Assembly: GCA_028284935.1 (NCBI GenBank)
Contig: JANQQQ010000039.1
Span: forward strand, 248,001-312,000
DNA length: 64,000 bases
Source of the DNA: Croceivirga sp.
GTDB lineage: Bacteria; Bacteroidota; Bacteroidia; Flavobacteriales; Flavobacteriaceae
Direction of reading: 5' to 3'
Notes under the pieces: generated by a model
Database searches by the model: none
What the model was told of the DNA's origin: nothing
The model's input: the letters and a program-made list of their open reading frames with translations, nothing else
Made by a program: the position numbers and the translations under genes
Part shown: positions 15,844 to 25,079 of the stretch, piece after piece
Position numbering within the stretch: position 1 is the first letter of the stretch
Layout: each line of letters opens with the position of its first letter

Positions 15844-16926
15844 TCAACCTAAAAATTGAGCAAGCAAACGATGAAAATGATGCACTCCCTGTTCTCGGGT
15901 TGGGGAAAAGCGTCCAGCCTGGTAATATTTTGATTTTAAGCCCTGATGTACTCCTTCCACTACAAATTCATCCTCCCGTTCTACTTTGTCCAAAAGGGCA
16001 CCGGCACCACTATGCAATTTAGTTTCGTCGAAGAGATAGGTAAGGAAAGACACCTTGGTCTTTTCCATGTCAATAGGTTTGACAATATTGATGGAAAGGC
16101 CCCACGGGTAAAAATTGAACATCATATTCGGGAAAACCCAAAAATAATAGGCTCCGATGGTACTGCCATAATCATTATGTCCTTTAGGTAATTCAAACAC
16201 CTCCTCACCACTTTGTGCATACCCCACTTGTAAATTCATGTATTCATAAATTTCTGTGGTGTAGCTACCATAATCCAGTACCTCATTAAGGTCCGAATGC
16301 ACAAATGGTATATGAAAACCCTCCAAGTAATTGTCGCAATACAAGGCCCAATGGCAATTGACCAAATAGTCTTTACTCAAGTCTTTTCGATATTGAAATT
16401 GCTCCAAGGGAAGAAATCCGATCCTTTCGTTCATGCACTCAATGATGTCTGAAATATCAAAGGTGGGTTCTAGGCCAACAAATAAAAAAGGATTCCATTT
16501 TTCAACCTGAAAACGATGCAAATTATCGCAAGGCCTAGGGAAATCTTCGACCTCCTCAAATTCCGGCATCGCTTTAAAAGTCCCGTCAAAGGCAAAGCGG
16601 CGGCCATGATACATACACGTCAGTTGTTTTTGAACCCCAGAGTTGAGCACGACCAAATGACCTCTGTGAGTGCAGACATTGCTCATACAATGGATTTTAT
16701 CTTGTTCATCCCTGACCAAGACCAAAGGTTCGGCTACATATCCATCCAATAATTGAAAGGGGTGTGCACTTTTGCTCAAAGGTAATAGGTTCAAATCTCC
16801 GATCCAATGCCAAGAAGCACGGAATACCTTTTCCTCTAGCTCATCAAAAATTGCCTGGTTCGCATAAAATGAAGCTGGTAAGGTTTCGGCCTTTTTAATG
16901 TCTGGGTCTATATGAAAACGACTCAT
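15844..16926 (-). CDS. Rieske non-haem iron oxygenase, alpha subunit
   Basis: A 360-residue terminal oxygenase. The Rieske cluster ligands are Cys85 and His87 (NVCTHRGH) and Cys104 and His107 (CMYHGRRF). The mononuclear iron site is in CDNYLEGFHIPFVHSD (His205, His210, with Asp198 and Glu202 nearby). Such enzymes hydroxylate or demethylate small organic substrates using electrons from a reductase, which is not encoded nearby. The Asn-Tyr-Leu-Glu-Gly spacing resembles choline/betaine-type and other alkyl-amine oxygenases more than classic ring dioxygenases. The gene overlaps the permease stop by 4 bp, so the permease may import its substrate. Confidence 0.88.
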   Translation of the reverse strand: MSRFHIDPDIKKAETLPASFYANQAIFDELEEKVFRASWHWIGDLNLLPLSKSAHPFQLLDGYVAEPLVLVRDEQDKIHCMSNVCTHRGHLVVLNSGVQKQLTCMYHGRRFAFDGTFKAMPEFEEVEDFPRPCDNLHRFQVEKWNPFLFVGLEPTFDISDIIECMNERIGFLPLEQFQYRKDLSKDYLVNCHWALYCDNYLEGFHIPFVHSDLNEVLDYGSYTTEIYEYMNLQVGYAQSGEEVFELPKGHNDYGSTIGAYYFWVFPNMMFNFYPWGLSINIVKPIDMEKTKVSFLTYLFDETKLHSGAGALLDKVEREDEFVVEGVHQGLKSKYYQAGRFSPTREQGVHHFHRLLAQFLG

Positions 16927-18311
16927 TTGTACACTTTTTTAAGTTGGAACAATAGCAATCCCATGCCAATTAAAGTGATGGTGACACTTGAGATTTTGAT
17001 GTAAAAGCTCATTTTATCTCCCACGATGTTCGATGGTATTACTGCCAGTACAATGGACAACAAGATAACGGATAAAGCCATAATCCCAAAAACCCAGACG
17101 ATGAAGGTACGCTTACCAAAAAACGAAAGATTACTGGAACCGCCGGTATTTTTTACATTATGCCAGATGAAGGCACTGAACATATACACAAACGGAATAA
17201 AATAGAGCAGAACAGACATATCATAAAGAAGGGAATAGGCTTCTTGTATTTTGGTGCCCGAAACGGCAATCAACAGTAAAATACTTACTAGGGCCCCTTG
17301 AACAAGCAGTGCAATATAGGGAGTGCCATATTTGGGATGCACTTTTCCCAAAACCGGAGGAAGATAGTTATCGATACCTATGGCAAAGGGTAAGCGCGCA
17401 TTTCCGTTCATCCAGGAGGCGAAAAGGCCCAATGTTCCCAGTGCAACCAAAAGGGCACCCAAGGGTCCTAAGAAGGGCCAACCCAATTGATGGGACAACA
17501 CATAGAAATTTTGAGCTATGCCATCAATAATACCTACTTTTCCTTCCGGTATCGCAACCAATAAGGAAAAGGTTCCTATGGTGTATAATGTCAGTACCAT
17601 AAGTGCCGATATAAAAACCGCCTTGGTCATTATCTTTTTGGCATCTTTCATTTCCGTGGACATTACGGAAGAGAGTTCCAAACCACCAAAAGAAAACGTT
17701 ATGGCCGCAAAAAAGGGAAGCAAACCAAAATCGGTAAAATCAGGAAGAAACCTATTCGGAGAAATTTCTTGGGAACTACCGTTGGTTATGAATTGATAAA
17801 GCGAAGCAACGGCCAAAAGAGCAAACAATATCCATAATGAAATGGCCCCAATATTTTGAATCCACTTGCCGAATTTGAGTCCAAATACATTCAAAAACAC
17901 GGTAAACCATAACATTCCCAAGGAGAGTAAACTGGCAAACCAAAAATTATCCCTGAGGTCCAGCCATTGGTCGCCAAAAATGTATAATACGGATAGTGCA
18001 ATGGTAAAGAGTACTGTGGGGAACCAAACAATGGCACTTAGCCAATAGCACCATGCTGCCAAAAAACCATGCCATTCCCCAAAGGCCGTCTTTATCCAAA
18101 GATAAAATCCGCCTAAACCCTGAATCCGGGAATTGAGGTCAATAACCATGAAACTGCTTGGAATCAAGAAAAAAACCGCAGCAAGGATCCAAAGCATCAA
18201 ACTGGACCAACCGAATTGTGCTGCCTGAGTCAGGGAGGAAAGCCCAATCACGGTTGCCACGTTAAGCAGCACTAAATCCCTGAGGTTTAGTACTTTTTTT
18301 AGTTGGGACAT
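16923..18311 (-). CDS. APC superfamily amino acid permease
   Basis: A 462-residue inner-membrane transporter with about 12 transmembrane segments. The N-terminal LRDLVLLNVATVIGLSSLTQ helix and the QGLGGFYLWIKTAFGEWHGFLAAW segment are typical of the amino-acid/polyamine/organocation superfamily (glutamate/GABA-antiporter-like branch). The ATG is adjacent to the serine hydrolase stop without any gap, and its own stop overlaps the oxygenase start by 4 bp. The arrangement suggests that a product released by the exported hydrolase, or an amine, is imported for the oxygenase. The substrate cannot be read from the sequence. Confidence 0.87.
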   Translation of the reverse strand: MSQLKKVLNLRDLVLLNVATVIGLSSLTQAAQFGWSSLMLWILAAVFFLIPSSFMVIDLNSRIQGLGGFYLWIKTAFGEWHGFLAAWCYWLSAIVWFPTVLFTIALSVLYIFGDQWLDLRDNFWFASLLSLGMLWFTVFLNVFGLKFGKWIQNIGAISLWILFALLAVASLYQFITNGSSQEISPNRFLPDFTDFGLLPFFAAITFSFGGLELSSVMSTEMKDAKKIMTKAVFISALMVLTLYTIGTFSLLVAIPEGKVGIIDGIAQNFYVLSHQLGWPFLGPLGALLVALGTLGLFASWMNGNARLPFAIGIDNYLPPVLGKVHPKYGTPYIALLVQGALVSILLLIAVSGTKIQEAYSLLYDMSVLLYFIPFVYMFSAFIWHNVKNTGGSSNLSFFGKRTFIVWVFGIMALSVILLSIVLAVIPSNIVGDKMSFYIKISSVTITLIGMGLLLFQLKKVYK

Positions 18312-19811
18312 TTAATCGACTTTTGTAAAAGCGTATCCAAAAAATTCAAGGCTTTCCACCTTGGCTTGATTATTTAAATGGAAGTTCACTTCAAAGGTCC
18401 CAGTGAATCGTTTGTTGGGTTGGGTCATAAATGTGTTAAAATGCCAGTGTGAAGCTTCCATCTTTTCAAAGTCATTGAAATTGAGTTGGAGCAAATTGTT
18501 CTCTACAGTAATGGCTAAATTTCCGCAAAGTGGATTTTGGTATTTGCCGGCGTAAGCCCTTAAATCCAATGATGGTTTTGTGTTTGGTACACGATCGTCA
18601 TTTCTCTTCCTTTCCCGAGCTTTGTTTTCCTTGGCCATGGTTTCATATAGTTCAAAGACCTTAGGATGCCAATTGGTAGTTTTATCATCAAAAGCATACA
18701 GATCCATGACTTGATAGAGAATGGCGTGTCGCAGTTCAGCATGGTCCATATTTCCAAAGACGTACACCGCAGTGTTTTTGTTGTGCATAACACCAGCAAT
18801 GGCAATGAGCCCTTGAAGGCTACCGGTATGAAAATCCAATTTTTCACCTCGATAATCGTGTTGAAACCATCCCAAGCCATAACTTGTCCAGTTGGGCTTG
18901 GTCAGTCTCGCCGTGGGATAAAACTGAGGTTGTGGAATCAAGGTATGGGGGTGAAAAAGGGTTTTAAACGTATGGGGTCGTATAATAGTGTCTTGGTTGA
19001 GTACTCCTTTGTTCAGAATAAATTTAAGGTATTTGGAAACATCATCAATGCTGGACCACATCATTCCTGCCGCCCCTATTTGGTCGGAATAATTTCTGGC
19101 TACTAGTTGTACCCCTCCTTCCTCAAAATCGTAATGCGGGGTCACATAATTGCCAACCTTTAAAATATCCATCGCCCTGGATTGGGAACGGCTCATACCT
19201 ATCGGTGCGAATAATCTGGTTTTTACAAATTGATGCCAAGGAATGCCGCTAACGGCTTCAATGACCTGACCCGCAGCTGCATACATGATGTTTTGATAGG
19301 TATAACCACCCCTCAAGGGATATACCTTTTCGGTATGTGCAAAACGCCTTAAGGTCTCTTTCGTGGAAACACTATCCAGTACCCATAACATATCGGCATT
19401 GGCGATGCCCAAATTATGGGTGAGGAGGTCTTTTACCTGCGCATCATTGGCAATATAGGTATCGGAGAGTTGAAAATAGGGCAAATGGTCCTGTACCTTA
19501 TCGTTCCAATTCAATTTGCCCTCGTCGACCAGAATCCCCAATGCCATGGCCACCATGGCCTTAGTGGTTGAAGCCATGGCAAAAAGGGTTTCGCCTGTAA
19601 CGGGTTCTTTGGTCTTAATACTTTTTACGCCATAGGTTTTTTTAAAAACGGTTTCCCCACCTTTGACCACAACAACGGCAAGACCGGGAACTTTCCAGTC
19701 TTTCATCCCTTGTTGAATCATATCATCAAGGATTTTTGCTTTTTTGTCGTTTTGGGAAAAAGAAAATGATGTTGCCAAGCAAACCGATAAGAGCAGTACT
19801 ATTTTTTTCAT
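18312..19811 (-). CDS. Exported serine hydrolase, class C beta-lactamase-like
   Basis: A 499-residue protein with signal peptide MKKIVLLLSVCLATSFSFSQ. The beta-lactamase/AmpC-type domain has STTK (Ser81, Lys84), a Y-x-N triad at Tyr172 (GGYTYQNIM) and an HTG motif (DFHTGSLQG). The C-terminal 120 residues form a beta-rich DUF3471-like domain. Relatives are esterases, DD-peptidases or D-amino-acid amidases; the sequence does not decide. It is the first gene of a leftward operon with the APC permease and Rieske oxygenase. It shares a divergent intergenic region with the TonB receptor. Confidence 0.87.
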   Translation of the reverse strand: MKKIVLLLSVCLATSFSFSQNDKKAKILDDMIQQGMKDWKVPGLAVVVVKGGETVFKKTYGVKSIKTKEPVTGETLFAMASTTKAMVAMALGILVDEGKLNWNDKVQDHLPYFQLSDTYIANDAQVKDLLTHNLGIANADMLWVLDSVSTKETLRRFAHTEKVYPLRGGYTYQNIMYAAAGQVIEAVSGIPWHQFVKTRLFAPIGMSRSQSRAMDILKVGNYVTPHYDFEEGGVQLVARNYSDQIGAAGMMWSSIDDVSKYLKFILNKGVLNQDTIIRPHTFKTLFHPHTLIPQPQFYPTARLTKPNWTSYGLGWFQHDYRGEKLDFHTGSLQGLIAIAGVMHNKNTAVYVFGNMDHAELRHAILYQVMDLYAFDDKTTNWHPKVFELYETMAKENKARERKRNDDRVPNTKPSLDLRAYAGKYQNPLCGNLAITVENNLLQLNFNDFEKMEASHWHFNTFMTQPNKRFTGTFEVNFHLNNQAKVESLEFFGYAFTKVD

Positions 19812-19889
19812 GGGTTGTATTATGAGTTGTAGGTAAGTTATGAAATTTTAGGATGGACAAACGAAAGTATAAATACCACATTTGGTCAT

Positions 19890-19960
19890 ACAATCCATCC
19901 ACAAAAAGCAACAATTCGGTTTTCCTAAATTTTTTCCAAGGAAGGAGTGCATGACTTTTG
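19890..19960 (+). promoter_or_regulatory. Composite LytTR-type element, copy 2 (TonB receptor promoter)
   Basis: Half-site ACAATCCAT at 19890, 12-base spacer, half-site ACAATTCGGT at 19911 (21 bp later), and the -7-like box GACTTTTG at 19953-19960 (42 bp after the second half-site start). The likely receptor start codon is 22 bp beyond. The element is oriented towards the receptor, not the divergent serine hydrolase. No TTG -33 element is present at the usual distance, which fits a promoter that needs an activator. Confidence 0.75.
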
Positions 19961-19981
19961 AACCATCAAAAACGAACAGTC

Positions 19982-22144
19982 ATGAAAAATTCAATCATCG
20001 TTTTAATCAGTTTTTTTAGTTTTTGGGTCTCATCAGCCCAAACAACCATCAGCGGAACGGTTACCGACAAATCGGGCAATGCCATATCCGGTGCCAATGT
20101 CTTTTTGGAAGGCACCTATGACGGCGCCTCCACCACGGACGAGGGATCCTTCTTCTTTGAAACTTTAGAAACGGGAACACAGACCTTGGTCATTTCGGCT
20201 TTGGCCTATGAAAGGCACTATGAATTGGGGGAAGTGGGGTATTTGAAAAACTTGAATATTGTAATGATTGAAGCTATCAATCAATTGAATGGTGTCACCC
20301 TTACCGCAGGTACGTTTGAAGCAGGGGACAACTCCAAGGTGTCCGTACTAAAACCACTGGATATTGTTACCACTGCCGGTGCCTTGGCGGATGTTGTCGG
20401 TGCCCTACAAACCTTGCCAGGCACAACCACGGTCAACGAAGACGGCCGACTTTTTGTTAGAGGGGGTGGGGCTGAGGAAACCCAAGTCTTCATTGATGGA
20501 ATTCGGGTATTTCAACCCTTTTTTAGTACCGCTCAGGATATTCCTACCAGGAGTCGGTTTTCCCCAATGCTCTTTAAAGGCATTACTTTTAGCACGGGGG
20601 GCTATTCCGCCGAGTACGGACAGGCACTATCCAGTGTCCTGTTGATGAATACCACCGATGTTCCCGATCAGGAAAAAACAGATGTTGGGGTATTATCGGT
20701 GGGGGCACAATTGGCGCACACCAAGATTTGGGGGAACGAATCCCTCAGCTTGAACACACAGTACATTAATTTGGCACCCTATGAGACCTTAATACCTTCA
20801 ACACAAGGCATGCGCTGGAACAGACCGTTTGAATCCTTTGGAGGGGAGGCCGTTTTTAGAAGTAAGGGCGAACGCAGTATTTTTAAATTATACACAGGCT
20901 TTAACCATTCCAACTTGGACATCGATCAAGAGGATATCAATTTTGATGATTTTGTACGTTTCCGCTTAAACAACAATAACCTCTATTTCAATTCTTCATA
21001 CAAGTTTTATCTTGAAAATGATTGGATCATCAATACTGGAGCCAGTATTTCTTGGGACGCCAATGACATAGGTTTTATGGAAAATGACATAGATAACAAC
21101 GAAACCGCCGGCCATGTTAAGCTCAAAGTAAAAAAACTGTTCAGTAATAGGTTTTCATTGAATGTAGGAACGGAACTTTTTAATGTGGATTATGAAGAAA
21201 CGTTTACTTCTCCCGATGGATTTAGGTTTGAAAGTGGTTTCGATGACGCGCTATGGGCCAGTTTTATTGAGGGTGATATCTTTTTTAGCAATGATTTCAC
21301 CTTAAAATTAGGTGGGCGTCTTGAGAACACATCGGTCTTGAACGAGTTTTCATTTTCCCCTCGGTTATCCCTGGCCTATAAGAGTGGGGAGTTTTCCCAA
21401 TTCTCCATGGCCTATGGCGATTTTTACCAAAACCCGATTCGAGACGTGCTTAAATTTGATCAAAGCCTTGTCTCCGAAAGGACATCACACTATATCTTTA
21501 ACTACCAATATCTGAATAATGGTAAAACCTTTCGTGCGGAAGCATATTACAAGGATTACGCCAATCTGGTAAAGTTCAATACGGAATTTCCCCAGTTCGG
21601 ATCTGATTTTAACAATGACGGAAGTGGTTACGCTGCGGGTTTGGATATTTTTTGGCGTGATAATAAGTCCTTTAAGAACCTTGACTATTGGGTATCTTAC
21701 AGCTATTTGGATACGGAACGCAATTATCGAAATTTTCTTGACTCGGCCACGCCCAATTTTGCACCAAGACACAATTTTTCCTTAGTGACCAAATACTGGG
21801 CGGACAAACTTCGATCACAGATAGGGTTGACCTATCAATTTGGCTCAGGACGACCTTATGATAACCCTAATACTCCGGAATTCATGGCGGAGCGAACCAA
21901 GCCGTTTAATAACTTGAGCTTCAATTGGGCCTATCTGATCGATCAACAGAAGATCTTGTTCTTTTCTATAGGAAATGCTTTGGGAATCAACAACATCAAT
22001 AATTATCAATATACGAATGCACCAAATGTAGATGGTCTATTTGAACGCAGGGCAATACGACCTGCTGCAGATAGCTTTTTCTTCGTGGGCTTCTTTTGGA
22101 CGCTCAGCGATGATAACAAAAGCAACCAGTTGGACAACCTGTAA
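19982..22144 (+). CDS. TonB-dependent outer membrane receptor
   Basis: About 720 residues from ATG 19982 (an upstream TTG at 19958 would only add MNHQKRTV before a good signal peptide). The order is: signal peptide (MKNSIIVLISFFSFWVSSAQ), carboxypeptidase-like regulatory domain (about 21-100), plug (about 110-225, with FVRGGGAEETQVFIDGIRVF) and a long beta-barrel ending in an aromatic residue pattern FFFVGFFWTL. It imports a ligand across the outer membrane with TonB energy. No SusD partner is adjacent, so a small ligand or metal chelate is more likely than a glycan. It has the composite LytTR-type promoter element. Confidence 0.93.
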   Translation: MKNSIIVLISFFSFWVSSAQTTISGTVTDKSGNAISGANVFLEGTYDGASTTDEGSFFFETLETGTQTLVISALAYERHYELGEVGYLKNLNIVMIEAINQLNGVTLTAGTFEAGDNSKVSVLKPLDIVTTAGALADVVGALQTLPGTTTVNEDGRLFVRGGGAEETQVFIDGIRVFQPFFSTAQDIPTRSRFSPMLFKGITFSTGGYSAEYGQALSSVLLMNTTDVPDQEKTDVGVLSVGAQLAHTKIWGNESLSLNTQYINLAPYETLIPSTQGMRWNRPFESFGGEAVFRSKGERSIFKLYTGFNHSNLDIDQEDINFDDFVRFRLNNNNLYFNSSYKFYLENDWIINTGASISWDANDIGFMENDIDNNETAGHVKLKVKKLFSNRFSLNVGTELFNVDYEETFTSPDGFRFESGFDDALWASFIEGDIFFSNDFTLKLGGRLENTSVLNEFSFSPRLSLAYKSGEFSQFSMAYGDFYQNPIRDVLKFDQSLVSERTSHYIFNYQYLNNGKTFRAEAYYKDYANLVKFNTEFPQFGSDFNNDGSGYAAGLDIFWRDNKSFKNLDYWVSYSYLDTERNYRNFLDSATPNFAPRHNFSLVTKYWADKLRSQIGLTYQFGSGRPYDNPNTPEFMAERTKPFNNLSFNWAYLIDQQKILFFSIGNALGINNINNYQYTNAPNVDGLFERRAIRPAADSFFFVGFFWTLSDDNKSNQLDNL

Positions 22145-22202
22145 GTGGCAGTGCAAAGCAAGTTTTTCCGCCCTGGTCAATTAGATTTTTTCGAATGAGT
22201 AC

Positions 22203-24134
22203 TTATCTTAAAAATCCCGAAATAGGAAAATCCTTCATAATCAAAAGATCACCTTCGAATCCAGGTCCCTTTTCAAAAAAACGTTCTCTGCTCTCAACTA
22301 CGGTAAAAAAGGGAACAGATGGAATGAATATCTGCTCCAAGAATTGATCATAGTTCGTAATTCCTTCGTAGTTTTCGGCAACACCTTGGACATATTCAAA
22401 ATCTTGTGAATCGAATATTTGAGTGATTTCCTGAGAGAATAATTCACTCGGTATTTTAGGCAGAACAATAGGTTGGGTCAATCCTCCCTGCCAAAGACCA
22501 TTAAATAATAGATGGACATTTATAAATTCTGAATCTCTATTTCTTAGCCAAGCACGACCTACCTCAAAATCATCTACGCCGTAGTAAACGTAGTCACCAT
22601 TTAACTTTGTAAACGACATCCCACTATTAGGAATATAAATTTGAGAAGGTATGTTACCATTTCCTGAAATAGTATAGTTGCTTGACTGTACGCTGTATGT
22701 CATTATTTGTTCAATATTGGGTACAGGGTATTCATAATTATGTCCGCTAACGAAGGGTAATCTGTTGTTATATAAAAGATGCGAATTATTATGTTCATAA
22801 TCCAGTTCAGACTCATATCCATAAATGGCAATCAAAGGGTTACTTGGATTTCCGCTCAAGGAAAATGTTTTTACTTCAATATCATTGGAGAAATCTTGAA
22901 GTGATAAACTGGAAACCAGGTAAAGATCTTCAATAAATCTCCATCTATAATTTAGGGGGTTAAAAACATCATAGGCGAATATGAATGAGTTCGAGTGGTT
23001 TAGCCCATTTAGATTGAGTTGTTTTGAAAAATGGCCATCCAAAAACGAGAAGTTTCCAGTAAAGTTTGTGATTGAACTCCAGTTGGTGGACGCTCTTATG
23101 AAAATATCCTCTTCATATTGCGTTATCTCTGTATCTATAAATTTGGTTTCACGTGCTAAGATTCTTTTCCCAAGTTTAAAAATTTCTTTGAAATGAACTC
23201 TCTTAAGATTTTGATATATATAAAAGGTGGGATTGAGAGAATCAAATTCAAGAACAAAGGTTAGCATAAATTCATCCTCATCGCCAATATATGACTCGGA
23301 GCAAAGTTCTAATATCTCATTTGAGTTTGAATCATGGGCAGTAGAAGATAAATATTCTCCCTTGGTATCTGAGAGAATAACGGTCAAAGTAGAATTGGAG
23401 CCAACAAAGTCGTCAGGTAATTCTAATTTTAAAACCTTTTGGGTCAGGCTTAATAGGGTTGAATCTTGTGAGATATTGCCCACTTCATCCTCCATAACAA
23501 CTTTTAGATAATTCTCACCCAGGTCGAGCTCATTCGGATTGACGGTAAAATTCAAGTTGGAAGTCTTTTCAATTTCCTCAATAATCTGCTCTCCCCAAAA
23601 AACGGTAACTTTTTCAATTTCTGACACCTCGTCGGTGACAGTCGAAATAAATTGAATAGGTCCACAATAGGATTGACCTTGTCCAAAACCATCAAAATCA
23701 ATAGTTGGGCCGTTATTGTCAATTTTCACGGTGATATTTTTACTGCCAATAATAGAAGCGTTAAATAAAGCCTCAATTTTGATATTATGCGCTCCATCCC
23801 GATATTCTGAAACTTCAATTGAAAATTCAAAAGGGGCTTCTTTAATTTCCCTAATGAGCGTGTCATTAAAATAGACTTTAAACATTGAAAGTTCAACGTC
23901 TGATGGAATACTAATGGTTATTATCTGGCCCAGCAAGACTTCTCCTTCGGTCACATTTAATTGAATGTCTGAGGCACTTAAAACTATGTCTTCATTAACA
24001 CTGGTATTTTCATCGATGGCAGATTCCTCTTCATTCATCAGCGCCTCGTCATTTGTTATTGACTCATTATCTGAGCTACAGGAGCACAATAAAAATAGTC
24101 CAGTTAAAAAAACGAAAACACGTTCAGATATCAT
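22203..24134 (-). CDS. Large lipoprotein with Ig-like N-terminal part, function unknown
   Basis: A 643-residue protein with a type II signal peptide (FVFLTGLFLLCSCSSDNES; lipobox LCSC) followed by an acidic linker (DEALMNEEESAIDENTS). Residues about 60-240 look like two beta-sandwich (Ig-like) domains (SIPSDVELSMFKVYFND, then VTDEVSEIEKVTVFWGEQ). The remaining 400 residues are beta-rich with no domain I can name. Lipoproteins of this plan are usually exposed at the outer membrane. It converges on the TonB receptor with a 58 bp gap. Base composition is slightly more AT-rich than its neighbours by eye. Confidence 0.75.
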   Translation of the reverse strand: MISERVFVFLTGLFLLCSCSSDNESITNDEALMNEEESAIDENTSVNEDIVLSASDIQLNVTEGEVLLGQIITISIPSDVELSMFKVYFNDTLIREIKEAPFEFSIEVSEYRDGAHNIKIEALFNASIIGSKNITVKIDNNGPTIDFDGFGQGQSYCGPIQFISTVTDEVSEIEKVTVFWGEQIIEEIEKTSNLNFTVNPNELDLGENYLKVVMEDEVGNISQDSTLLSLTQKVLKLELPDDFVGSNSTLTVILSDTKGEYLSSTAHDSNSNEILELCSESYIGDEDEFMLTFVLEFDSLNPTFYIYQNLKRVHFKEIFKLGKRILARETKFIDTEITQYEEDIFIRASTNWSSITNFTGNFSFLDGHFSKQLNLNGLNHSNSFIFAYDVFNPLNYRWRFIEDLYLVSSLSLQDFSNDIEVKTFSLSGNPSNPLIAIYGYESELDYEHNNSHLLYNNRLPFVSGHNYEYPVPNIEQIMTYSVQSSNYTISGNGNIPSQIYIPNSGMSFTKLNGDYVYYGVDDFEVGRAWLRNRDSEFINVHLLFNGLWQGGLTQPIVLPKIPSELFSQEITQIFDSQDFEYVQGVAENYEGITNYDQFLEQIFIPSVPFFTVVESRERFFEKGPGFEGDLLIMKDFPISGFLR

Positions 24135-24455
24135 AAGTACTTCATTTTAAGTTGGGTCGTAAAATAGGTAATCTTGCTTTTATTTAATTGATATGTCGAT
24201 ACAAATCTTCAAAACCAGACAAGATGTTTTAGCGGTCTCTTCCTTCAATTCATCATACAAATCCGTCAGTATGGACTCAAAGTCGTTTCGAACATCCCAT
24301 CGATTGGAGTTGTCAGCGGTAAAAACCGGAATCAAATTATTTTCCTCATAGATATAACACAAGGTGCCTTGGTTGAATTAATTCAACTGAAAGATATTTC
24401 CATTTGTGAATTGTCACCGTCTTTTGGTATCTTAAGCAAAACGGGAATACAGACT
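24135..24455. other. Gene-poor gap between lipoprotein and DoxX genes
   Basis: A 321-base interval with no well supported gene. It must hold the promoter of the leftward lipoprotein gene. A 60-codon TTG-started minus ORF (24180-24362) covers part of it but has no recognisable features. A perfect 16-base palindrome GTTGAATTAATTCAAC lies at 24372-24387. I see no RNA gene and no convincing terminator. Confidence 0.6.
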
Positions 24456-24878
24456 TTACTTCTGCATTTTTAGATAGTAATCCGCTGAATGTTTGCCCGA
24501 TCCGTAAAAGGCAAAGAAAAGGCAGGCTAGCAGTGTTATCGAGGCCAGCAGCAGACTTTTGGTATCCATTTCGCCTAAAAAATTGGCTAAAACTGCCCCG
24601 ATCAATATGGGCAGTTGTGCCACAGTTGCCCAACGCGTCAACAGCCCTACCACAATGAGAAAGCCGCCAACAAAATGTGCAGGGGCAATGTAATGGACTA
24701 CCATCATACTTCCGGTAATGGACTTAAAGGGTTTCATACCCTCAGCCAATAGCTCGGGGTTGGACATAAAATCAACTCCCATATAGAAAAGAAAAATGCC
24801 GAGGGCTATGCGCACTACATCCAAAGGATAGTAGGTATGGGCGTTGGCCCATTTGTTCAGATTTTTTATGACTCCCAT
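24456..24878 (-). CDS. DoxX family membrane protein
   Basis: A 140-residue inner-membrane protein with four predicted spans (about residues 20-42, 60-82, 85-105, 110-128), containing VVRIALGIFLFYMGVDFM, then MVVHYIAPAHFVGGFLIVVGLLTRW. This is a typical DoxX pattern (AHFVGG / GLLTR). The product lacks Cys pairs. It is divergent from the TPR/kinase operon across a 201 bp gap that carries the composite LytTR-type element, but that element points to the kinase operon. Its function is unknown; family members accompany redox or respiratory systems. Confidence 0.83.
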   Translation of the reverse strand: MGVIKNLNKWANAHTYYPLDVVRIALGIFLFYMGVDFMSNPELLAEGMKPFKSITGSMMVVHYIAPAHFVGGFLIVVGLLTRWATVAQLPILIGAVLANFLGEMDTKSLLLASITLLACLFFAFYGSGKHSADYYLKMQK

Positions 24879-24964
24879 GATTTTAGATATTGGTTAACCC
24901 TATAAAATACTCATTTTTAAGGAGATATAAAAGTTGTTGCTGATCTTATTTGCACGTATAGGTA

Positions 24965-25035
24965 ACGGTCCATCCCCTAAATACGACAATTCGGTGGATG
25001 AAATTGTGTTTTTCCTGTGCACTGGTTGAAGTTTG
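24965..25035 (+). promoter_or_regulatory. Composite LytTR-type element, copy 3 (TPR/2TM-kinase operon promoter)
   Basis: Half-site ACGGTCCAT at 24965, 12-base spacer, half-site ACAATTCGGT at 24986 (21 bp later), then -7-like box GAAGTTTG at 25028-25035, 42 bp after the second half-site start. The first gene starts 45 bp beyond. Spacings are identical to the copies at 12921-12991, 19890-19960 and 28486-28556, implying that the sensor operon responds to the same regulator. Confidence 0.75.
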
Positions 25036-25079
25036 TGCCGTAGTTAAAATTTAATCATTCAAAGCAAAAACGGACAGTC

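Noticed and set aside
19726-19914. A 62-codon minus ORF across the serine hydrolase start
   Set aside because: Different frame from a clear signal peptide, and it overlaps the promoter region.
24180-24362. A 60-codon TTG-started minus ORF in the gene-poor gap
   Set aside because: The sequence is moderately protein-like, but it has no start context, no recognisable feature and no neighbour support. It could be a gene remnant; I cannot tell.
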